A stretch of 64,000 nt of DNA from Ochlerotatus camptorhynchus. Lineage: Eukaryota; Arthropoda; Insecta; Diptera; Culicidae. The stretch covers positions 558,001-622,000 of the forward strand of contig NW_027041049.1 in assembly GCF_037179485.1 (NCBI RefSeq), in the 5' to 3' direction. Made by a program: the position numbers and the translations under genes. The notes below the pieces were generated by a model that made no database searches, was not told where the DNA came from, and worked only from the letters and a program-made list of their open reading frames with translations. This document shows, piece after piece, positions 55,849-64,000 of the stretch (its first letter is position 1; each line of letters begins with the position of its first letter).

Positions 55849-56609
55849 GCTTGGTACGCAGCTGAAAAGTAATGACGTTTTTACGTGCTACGGGATAGGA
55901 CACGGAATGCTAAAGAAATTTCTTTTCCTTAGCATTTCTTGACCCACACGGAGATGAAAAACTACCCAAAATTAAGTACTTTTCCCTCAATTTCGGGGTT
56001 CAGCCCAATAACCCAAATTTGAGTAAATCGCATATAGTAGTTTCCATTTAACACCAGCAAACAAATTACCTACTCTTAAGTATATTCTACCCAAAATTAA
56101 GTTCAATTCACGTAAATTTGAGAATATACATTTTACTCAAAAGTAACTTATTGGGCTGAACTATATCGTTGGGTCGAATCTCTCGTTCCTTTTTTGACAA
56201 CAATAACGAGTGCAAGTGAAAGGCTGAAGTCAATATTAAGTAAAAAGAACTCAAATTTTGGGTAGTATTTTTTCTCCGTGCAGTACGCAGTTCAAAAGAA
56301 ATCGGTAAAGGAAAGATCGATTACATTAGTATCGTGATCGACATGAAGGTGGCGCATTCTGAATGCAATTTCACTTTCCTTGCGGAATAATGGTCTGATC
56401 AATTATTCCGTTAGGTAATGTTGGCGTTTATTGCAAAACTGATGTTTTGGATGCATTTAAACAACAGAAACACTAATAAGTGTTGATTTTACAATTTGAC
56501 CACATCTCCCTATAATCTCAAAATTTAGCAGACTATGGCTTTCAAATTTTCTTTTGGGAAAAATCCACAAAAATTACTTTTCCGTTTTCTTTTCAGCTGC
56601 GTACCAGGC
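55849..56609. mobile_element. TTAA MITE, GCCTGG family, copy 2, with nested MITE
   Basis: Starts GCTTGGTACGCAGC just after the TTAA of copy 1 and ends before TTAA at 56610-56613. It is interrupted by 55947-56280. Confidence 0.85.
55947..56280. mobile_element. 334 bp CACGGAG MITE, duplication CA, nested
   Basis: Inserted into ...GACCCAGTACGC..., which neighbouring copies keep uninterrupted; CA is present on both sides. Ends CACGGAGATGAAAAACTACC and near inverse. Confidence 0.9.
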
Positions 56610-56644
56610 TTAAAACGTTTATTCGCGTTCGTACAAACATAATA

Positions 56645-57183
56645 GCAAAGATGAATACTAAGATGAAACTGTCGGAAGAAAAACTTTCTATTTTAGTGTC
56701 TCCTTTCACGGTCCCTTTCATCCATTGAGAACCCCCCGTATTCAAGGTAATTTTGTGGTTTTGCTGCCCCCTCGGAAGAGATGAAATTTTGCGCTCATTT
56801 TTATCAAAACAATCACACCAAAATCAGAGATGTCCCATTTTTTAATTACTCGATTAACAACTAATCGATTATGTTTTGTTCGCTGTGCTGCCATTTTTCC
56901 ACCAATGAGAGTGCAGCACACGTTTGAAACGATCGGTGATGATCCTGTGGAGATGTTAATGCTTATATGGGCATGATCTAACCGATTATAAATAGTTTAC
57001 TTTTCGGTTCGTTAATCGATTAAACGATTATTCGAATGAAAATCGGACATCACTAGATGAAAGTGAAACGTCATTTCAAATATAAGGCCGTTTATAAATA
57101 ATGATACAATTTGAAAGGGACCGGGGCTAATCACAAATTACGTCTCCATGGTAACAGAAATAAACACGAGTGTTCACCGGTTG
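56645..57183. mobile_element. 539 bp element without inverted ends, 6 bp duplication ATAATA
   Basis: ATAATA lies on both sides (56639-56644 and 57184-57189). The empty version of this site is present at 57640-57670 in the adjacent duplicated unit. An inverted copy is at 58030-58568. Ends are GCAAAGATG and CACCGGTTG, not inverted repeats. Confidence 0.85.
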
Positions 57184-57201
57184 ATAATAGTCCCATGTTA
57201 A

Positions 57202-57627
57202 GCCTGGTACGCAGCTGAAAAGTATTGACGTTTTTTACGTGCTACGGGATAGGACACGGAATGCTAAAGAAATTTCTTTTCCTTAGCATTTTTTGACCCA
57301 GTACGCAGTTCAAAAGAAATCGGTAAAGGAAAGATCGATTACATTAGTATCGTGATCGACATGAAGGTAGCGCATTCTGAATGCAATTTCACTTTCCTTG
57401 CGGAATAATGGTCTGATCAATTATTCCGTTAGGTAATGTTGGCGTTTATTGCAAAACTGATGTTTTGGATGCATTTAAACAACAGAAACACTAATAAGTG
57501 TTGATTTTACAATTTGACCACATCTCCCTATAATCTCAAAATTTAGCAGACTATAGCTGTCAAATTTTCTTTTGGGAAAAATCCACAAAAATTACTTTTC
57601 CGTTTTCTTTTCAGCTGCGTACCAGGC
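57202..57627. mobile_element. TTAA MITE, GCCTGG family, copy 3 (426 bp)
   Basis: TTAA on both sides (57198-57201 and 57628-57631); the cleanest full-length copy of the family. Confidence 0.92.
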
Positions 57628-57674
57628 TTAAAACGTTTATTCGCGTTCGTACAAACATAATAGTCCCATGTTAA

Positions 57675-58644
57675 GCCTGGTACGCAGCTGAAAAGTAATG
57701 ACGTTTTCATGTGCTACCGTATAGGACACGGAATGCAAAAGAAATTACTTTTCCTCAGCATTTCTTGACCCAGTACGCAGTTCAAAAGAAATCGGTAAAT
57801 GAAAGATCGATTACATTAGTATCGTGATCGACATGAAGGTGGCGCATTCTGAATGCAATTTCACTTTCCTTGCGGAATAATGGTCTGATCAATTATTCCG
57901 TTAGGTAATGTTGGCGTTTATTGCAAAACTGATGTTTTGGATGCATTTAAACAACATAAACACTAATAAGTGTTGATTTTACAATTTGACCACATCTCCC
58001 TATAATCTCAAAATTTAGCAGACTATAGCCAACCGGTGAACACTCGTGTTTATTTCAGTTACCATGGAGATGTAATTTGTGACTAGCCCCGGTCCCTTTC
58101 AAATTGTATGATTATTTATGAACGGCCTTATATTTGAAATGACGTTTAACATTCATCTAGTGATGTCCGATTTTCATTCGAATAATCGTTTAATCGATTA
58201 ACGAACCGAAAAGTAAACTATTTATAATCGGTTAGATCATGCCGATATAAGCATTAACATCTCCACAGGATAATCACCGATCGTTTCAAACATGTGCTGC
58301 ACTTTCATTCGTGGAAAAATGGCAGCACAGCGAACAAAAAATAATCGATTAGTTGTTAATCGAGTAATTAAAAAATGGGACACCTCTGATTTTGGTGTGA
58401 TAGTTTTGATAAAAATGAGCGCAAAATTTCATCTCTTCCGAGGGGGCAGCAAAACCACAAAATTACCTTGAATACGGGGGGTTCTCATTGGATGAAAGGG
58501 ACCGTGAAAGAAGACACTAAAATAGAAAGTTTTTCTTCCGACAGTTTCATCTTGGTATTCATCTTTGCTATAGCTGTCAAATTTTCTTTTGGGAAAAATC
58601 CTCAAAAATTACTTTTCCGTTTTCTTTTCAGCTGCGTACCAGGC
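57675..58644. mobile_element. TTAA MITE, GCCTGG family, copy 4, with nested 539 bp element
   Basis: TTAA on the left (57671-57674). The right end passes into an inverted partial copy (58645-58710). It is interrupted by 58030-58568 within ...CTATAGCTGTC.... Confidence 0.85.
58030..58568. mobile_element. 539 bp element, inverted copy, 6 bp duplication TATAGC
   Basis: TATAGC at 58024-58029 and 58569-58574. Same length as 56645-57183, in reverse orientation. Confidence 0.88.
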
Positions 58645-59589
58645 TGAACTGCGTACTGGGTCAAGAAATGCTAAAGGAAAATAATTTCTTTAGCATTCCG
58701 TGTTCTATTGGCGTCTTGCAGTGAAACTTTTCCAAGCTTTCGCCACCTACATTTCGAAGTGAGAACTACTAGAAGGAGGATAGTTTCCAAATTTTCCAAG
58801 TAAAACAGACGCTTTTTGGGGCAAATCGGTCCATAAAGAAAAACTAATAATTTCCCGTGGAAACTTTTGCTTGAATCGTGTAAGAAAACGTGTTTGAAAA
58901 CTATTTGTTATTATTTTGGTATGAATCGGAGATGTTTTCATGGCAAATTATGCATAACAAGTTTGCACCCACAGGGAGAGGTTACCTCCTGCGCAGCGGC
59001 ATTTTTCGGAAAATGGTGAATATGTGCGATTTCCACTAGGATGAAAGTGGAAATTAAGTGAATTTACTTAGGAAAGGTTGTATCATGCTGGTGGTAATGG
59101 AGATTGGTTGTATAGGACGCCAATATTCAATAAATGTTCATTTTGGCCTTTTGTTAGCAAACATATTGATGCTCACAATTTTCGACGGAAAACGCAACGG
59201 AACTTGCTTTACTCAACACGCACCATACTATAAAATGGTGCTAGATGGTCTTCAAAGTGATAGCAAGATGACAAATCATCTCTATTTTGAGTAATTGAGC
59301 AATTTACTTCTGTTTACATCATATTTACGATGCAGCATTGTTGGAGCCGCGAAATGAAATGAATATATCTTATGAAAGTTCAACTGGAAAAGTCAAAGTT
59401 GCACATCAGTCGGATCGTAAAAACGTTTTCTTCTGCAATTCGAATGTTATATTGGAAGAATTTTACACAGGCTTGATGAAAATTATGATTTAACGCTAAA
59501 TTTCACGAATTTTATATGCAGTCTGTCAACATTATCATCATCATGCAGTGGCGACATCTGCGTTGAGCTTTTACGGCAATCTTCCAATT
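58645..59589. other. No gene seen
   Basis: 58645-58710 is a partial GCCTGG-family arm and 58705-58775 matches the interior of the foldback element near 23120-23180 (reverse complement). The remainder is unrecognised; the ORF at 59058-59294 has no supporting features. Confidence 0.5.
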
Positions 59590-60755
59590 GCATGGTACGC
59601 AGCTGAAAACCCGCATAAACGCGAACCATAAATTGACCTTACCTAAAATGGTTAAAAATTGTTTATAATCCCTGCTAAACTTTAACTGAAATGGTTATGG
59701 AACTTTACATGAACGTTTAATGATAAAGTTTCAACCTTATGTATTATGGTTTTTTGGAACTGGACCTTACAAATAATGGGTTGTTAAGAACCATTACCAT
59801 TTCAAATTCTTGTTTTCTCCATACATTTTCGGAAAGAGAACTATATTAGAACGTTTTTACTTATGGTTTGAGAACATTAATGGTTATGGTTATGGTAGTC
59901 AGTAAGGTCCATTAATGGTTTTGTATTATCGCTCAACTTTACGTGGAATATATCGTGAATTGGTAATCAGTAAATTACAGGCAACCAATTCGCGATATAT
60001 TCCACATAAAGTTGATCGATGTTACAAAACCATTCGTGGACCTTACTGACTACCATAACCATTACCATTAAAGTTCGCAAACCATAAGTTAAAAGGTTCT
60101 AATATAGTTCTCTTTCCGAAAATGTATGGAGAAAACAAGAATTTGGAACGGTAATGGTTCTTAACAACCCATTATTTGTAAGGTCCAGTTCCAAAAAACC
60201 ATAATACATAAGGTTGAAACTTTATCATTAAACGTTCATGTATAGTTCCATAACCATTTCAGTTAAAGTTTAGCAGGGATTATAAACAATTTTTAACCAT
60301 TTTAGGTAAGGTCAATTTATGGTTCGCGTTTATGCGGGAAGTAATGACGTTTTTACGTGCTACGGGATAGGACACGGAATGCTAAAGAAATTTCTTTTCC
60401 TTAGCATTTCTTGACCAAGTACGCAGTTCAAATGAAATCGGTAAAGGAAAGATCGATTACATTAGTATCGTGATCAACATGAAGGTGGCGCATTCTGAAT
60501 GTAATTTCATTTTGCTTGCGGAATAATGGTCTGACCAATTATTCCGTTAGGTAAGTTTAACGTTTGTTGTAAAAATGATGTTTTGGATGCATTGTAACAA
60601 CATAAAAACTGATAATTGTTGATTTTAAAATTAGACGACACCTACCTATGAACTCAAAATTTAGCAAAAGACACCTCCCTATAGCTGTCAAATTTACTTT
60701 TGGGAATTTTCCTCAAAAATTACTTTTCCGTTTTCTTTTCAGCTGCGTACCAGGC
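59590..60755. mobile_element. TTAA MITE, GCCTGG family, copy 5, with nested foldback MITE
   Basis: Left GCATGGTACGCAGCTGAAAA, right end before TTAA at 60756-60759; split by 59610-60338. Confidence 0.85.
59610..60338. mobile_element. 729 bp foldback MITE (CCCGCATAAACGCG), copy 2
   Basis: Inserted into GCTGAAAAGTAATG, giving AA on both sides when compared with uninterrupted copies. Same length as 26800-27528, inverted with respect to it. Confidence 0.9.
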
Positions 60756-60934
60756 TTAAGTAAACCACACAAGTGCATTTGATTTGATGAGGGCATTAGA
60801 CCCAGCTTACGTCCATGGTGGCTGAAAACAATAGGTCCAGAATCAAGGATTATGTACAACATTAAAGTACTTACTTTTAACACCAGAGAACCGAAGTAAA
60901 ATCAATTACGAAATGGCGGCAAATGCTGAGTTAA

Positions 60935-61052
60935 ACGCTGTACAGACTGGAGAGTTATAACATGTTATAATGGTTGTCAAATAATTGCAACACAGAAACC
61001 ACCATCAAGATAGCGCTATAATATGTTATAACTCTGTAGTCTGAACGTACTA
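60935..61052. mobile_element. 118 bp TTAA MITE, pair member in arm 2
   Basis: TTAA on the left (60931-60934); corresponds to 35977-36094. Confidence 0.88.
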
Positions 61053-61055
61053 TTA

Positions 61056-61173
61056 TAGTACGTTCAGACTACAGAGTTATAACATGTTATAGCGCTATCT
61101 TGATGGTGGTTTTTGTGTTGCAATTATTTGACAACCGTTATAACATGTTATAACTTTCCAGTCTGGACAGCGT
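61056..61173. mobile_element. 118 bp TTAA MITE, second pair member in arm 2
   Basis: Inverted relative to its neighbour; corresponds to 35856-35973. Confidence 0.88.
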
Positions 61174-61487
61174 TTTAGACAGAATGGTACAAGAACACAA
61201 ATCTGTTCCGTAATGTTTACAATAATCTGGTACTGTACTGCGGTTTCTTTTTGTAAAAGATTATTTTTACAGTACATTCGCCACACTTTTTACAGTATCA
61301 CTGAATTACAGACCGATACAGTTGTGATCAGTAATTTTTATTTGCAGTTTTCGGTAAATTTATGTAATTTACGGAAATTCAGCAGTTTTGATTGCGGAAA
61401 ATTAGTAAAATTATATTTTTTACAAAACTTTCGGTAAAAATTATATTTTACAGAACGAATCCAGCAAAAAAGTACCGAACAATATTT

Positions 61488-63076
61488 CAAGAGGAAATTT
61501 TCATTACGTCGAATGTAACAAAGGTAAACAAAGTCGAGCTATCAGCACAAACGAAGTGACAGACGGAGCGGCTCGAAAACTTTGGTGACTAACCTGCTAT
61601 TTCAATTTTTCAATGTATCACATGGCAACACCACTACTACTGGATTGTACCACATGGCAACACTACTACTGGATTGTATTAGCATTTTCACCAAATGTAT
61701 TAGAATGTTTTGGTTCTATCTCTTTCACTCTACTCAAAACTGAAACGCATAAAAAAATGACAAAATGATACACTCTTTGCACACTGTCATTTCATTGATT
61801 GTTTGCAAAATTATTTAATTTCAATGTAATTTCATGAAAATTTCTTGTCAGCATGGATGAATCTTGTACAAAATACATAAAACTATTTTGTAATGCATTG
61901 TTCTTAAATTAAAAGCTACTTCAAGACTTATAAATTACTGAAAACATGTTAAGGTTTGAAATCATCTGCCGATTAAACAACAGACAAAGTTGGCCGACTA
62001 AATCAATCGACGAAAAACTATTAAATAGGCCGATGGCTCGGTGTAGCACCAGACGAAAAACGATTTAATCTGCTGATTAATACACCGACTGAAATTAATT
62101 TTTAAGTGACAATAGATTTAGTCGGTTGACGATTCGGGTGATTTGGATGATGTTTGTTTATTTGGAAGATATTTTCGAAACAAAGCACGATAAAATTCAG
62201 CATTATATACCATTATTACGAGTACTACTTTTTTGCTCGGATCATGTTTTGACTTCCACAGAAACTCGTTTGAATAAATAGAAAATAATGGTTTTTTGGT
62301 TGAAATTTCAAAAATGTATTCAGTTTGACACATTATTTCGAACTTATCACCGCTGCGATTGCAGCGTCACGGTGGTCGATTGAAACATGGATTTGTCAAT
62401 TACAGTGAACCATATTTTAATGGATTTTTTCGCCAGTTAGTCATCTGTCACTTCGTTTGTGCTATCAGTGTCAATCGATGCTCCTGCTATTACACTATAT
62501 ACTGTCCGAATATAGGATCACATCCCATTTTTAAATTTATTTACCAGTCGAATTGCTTTTTGACGTAATCACCTTCCGATCAAAATAGTTTTCGATGTTA
62601 CTTAAGTCACCCAATTTCTATGGAGATGCCGTTTGCCTTAAGTAACAGCACTGAGAAACCCGTGAAAAGTGTACTTTCGTCGTTTCGCTTTCTCATTATT
62701 AAAGTGAATAAATCGAACTGTTTGTTGCTAAGATGATTTCGGTGGTCCTAAAATGATGAATGGGTTGTACGTAAGGAGACGTAATTGATAATTCTCCCGA
62801 ATATCCTGGTAAATACACTTTGACTTAAGTAACAATAGGGGCCACCAAACGACGTATAATAACTTTTGACTCAAAAACCAGTATTTCTTAGCATGAAAAC
62901 TCGCGATTTGCCTTTGTATGACTAAAACCCGGCTAAATATGTTAAACATTGCTATCACTATGAGATTATATGTGTTTAATTGGAAATAGGAATAACTTTT
63001 CGGTCATCAAAACAAAACTTTATTTTTCTCGGATCGGTGCGAATGTTACTTACGACATAATGAAAATTTGCTCTTG
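61488..63076. mobile_element. 1,589 bp element (CAAGAG ends) inserted in arm 2
   Basis: Ends CAAGAGGAAATTTTCATTAC and near inverse; ATTT on both sides (61484-61487 and 63077-63080). Arm 1 preserves the empty site near 35537. It contains the nested 918 bp element. Confidence 0.85.
61545..62462. mobile_element. 918 bp element (GCACAAACGAAGTGACAGAC ends), duplication TATCA
   Basis: Terminal inverted repeats of about 20 bp, TATCA on both sides (61540-61544 and 62463-62467). Partial copies lie at 28409-28830. The tandem block CACATGGCAACACCACTACT occurs about twice near the left end. No long ORF. Confidence 0.85.
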
Positions 63077-63097
63077 ATTTAAGAAATTTGGTGTGTA

Positions 63098-63433
63098 CAC
63101 GGTTAGAAAAAAGTACTCAAAATTAAGTTATTTTCACTCATCTCGGCACTATAGTGCAGGAACCCAAAAGTAGGTAAAGCGGGTCAAAGTAATTTTCATT
63201 TACATGTGTGCAGTTCGTATGGAATTTTCCACTGGCTTTTTAACCAAAAGTAGTTAGTTGTACCCAACAGTAGGTAAATATGATTATACTCAACGTTGGG
63301 TTTCCACACTTTACTACCCCTGTTGGGTGGCTATGCTCCTCCGTTTTTGACAACATTAGAAGGAGAAAAGGAGACAAACTAGTCAAAAGTAGGTAAAAGT
63401 GAACTTTCCGTTGGGTACTTTCTTCTTACCGTG
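63098..63433. mobile_element. 336 bp CACGG MITE in arm 2, duplication TA
   Basis: Ends CACGGTTAGAAAAAAGTACT and near inverse, TA on both sides. Arm 1 keeps the empty site GGTGTGTAGGTATACC (reverse complement near 35516-35531). Confidence 0.9.
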
Positions 63434-64000
63434 TAGGTATACCTCAAACCTATACACGGTAAGAAAAAACTACTCATAATTAAGTTTAAAAAAAACTCAC
63501 CGTTGGGCTCTATCATTTGAGGTCTACCGTTGAGTTAATCAGAAAAGCGGCGATGGGTCAAATTTACTCATCTATTGAGTAATAATATGAACCCAAATTT
63601 AAGTTAATTTTCTGTTAATCATCGTTTAGCTCAAAACGTAGTATTTGTCACTATTGATTGAATTGGTACTTTCCGTAGTTGTTTAAAATGTACATCTTAG
63701 TAAATTGTATTGCGTAAAGTAATTTATGAAGAATACCCTGAAATATTTATCGATACATTCCGTTTAACTAAAACACGCTGCGATTCAAAGTTAAAAATAA
63801 CTCAATTTTCAGTTAATAGTACACTAATAAAATTCCACACATTTTTATTGACGAATTTCCATGTGAAATTCCACATGATTTTCATGTGACCACACATAAA
63901 CAGAATCCACCCAGAAGCACACATGAAATTTATGAGTCAAATGAATAGTATGCAGAAAAAAAATATTTTAAACGTAATAATATTTGACGTAAATTTAATA

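Larger units (their letters stand above)
60756..64000. repeat. Arm 2 of the long inverted duplication (partner 34660-36290)
   Basis: Reverse-complement match to arm 1, from TTACTTAAG near 60756 to the right edge, where the match is still running. It includes the 118 bp MITE pair and the 192 bp and 225 bp ORFs that are identical to those of arm 1. It is longer because of insertions at 61488-63076 and 63098-63433. Confidence 0.88.

Noticed and set aside
59058..59294. 78-codon ORF
   Set aside because: No homology recognised, no promoter or splice signals; ordinary length for this base composition.

Overview
The window is repeat-saturated intergenic DNA of a mosquito, most likely Aedes. The evidence is a Juan-like Jockey LINE, a tRNA-derived SINE resembling Feilai, a BEL/Pao LTR retrotransposon, an RTE LINE, and dozens of short inverted-repeat elements (MITEs) with 2, 3, 4 (TTAA) or 8 bp target duplications. 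I see no confidently intact host gene and no bacterial-type system. Most of the protein-coding signal belongs to transposons.

Layout. 1-1386: 3' part of a CACTA/EnSpm-like transposase ORF running off the left edge. 1408-2567: MITEs. 2685-9870: a nearly complete BEL/Pao element (406 bp LTRs differing at 4 sites, CATA target duplication) whose single gag-pol frame carries three in-frame stops. 9871-17520: MITEs plus a decayed replication-dependent histone cluster: H4 (+), H4 (-), H3 (+) and a scrambled H2A (-). Each keeps a 3' histone stem-loop, and the H4/H3 pair keeps a divergent TATA-containing promoter. Two 239 bp near-palindromes in opposite orientation flank most of this block. 18486-19058: a small spliced candidate gene of 104 codons with no recognised family. 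19097-28830: nested DNA transposons, including a 2 kb hAT-like element split by a 1.68 kb insertion with a 32 bp target duplication. 28831-33111: a near full-length Juan/Jockey LINE with a frameshift and a lost RT motif A aspartate. 33112-43626: MITEs, a SINE, two coding-like fragments each split by a MITE, and a 292 bp tandem duplication. 44228-46381 (-): a broken Shark/Syk-type tyrosine kinase gene, kinase domain plus linker, with a hAT MITE in an exon and an 8 bp footprint-like duplication. 46439-49769 (-): an RTE LINE with a 10 bp target duplication, inserted just upstream of the kinase exons. 50106-53890 (-): a CR1/L2-like LINE. 54687-54862: a perfect 176 bp palindrome. 55411-60755: a pile-up of TTAA-flanked MITEs with nested insertions. 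60756-64000: an inverted copy of 34660-36290 that continues past the right edge.

The best historical evidence comes from empty sites preserved next to filled ones: the two arms of the inverted duplication, and the tandem MITE units near 57 kb. These give element ends and target duplications from the window alone. Function is limited to the transposon enzymes, at least partly defective here, and possibly the small spliced gene.
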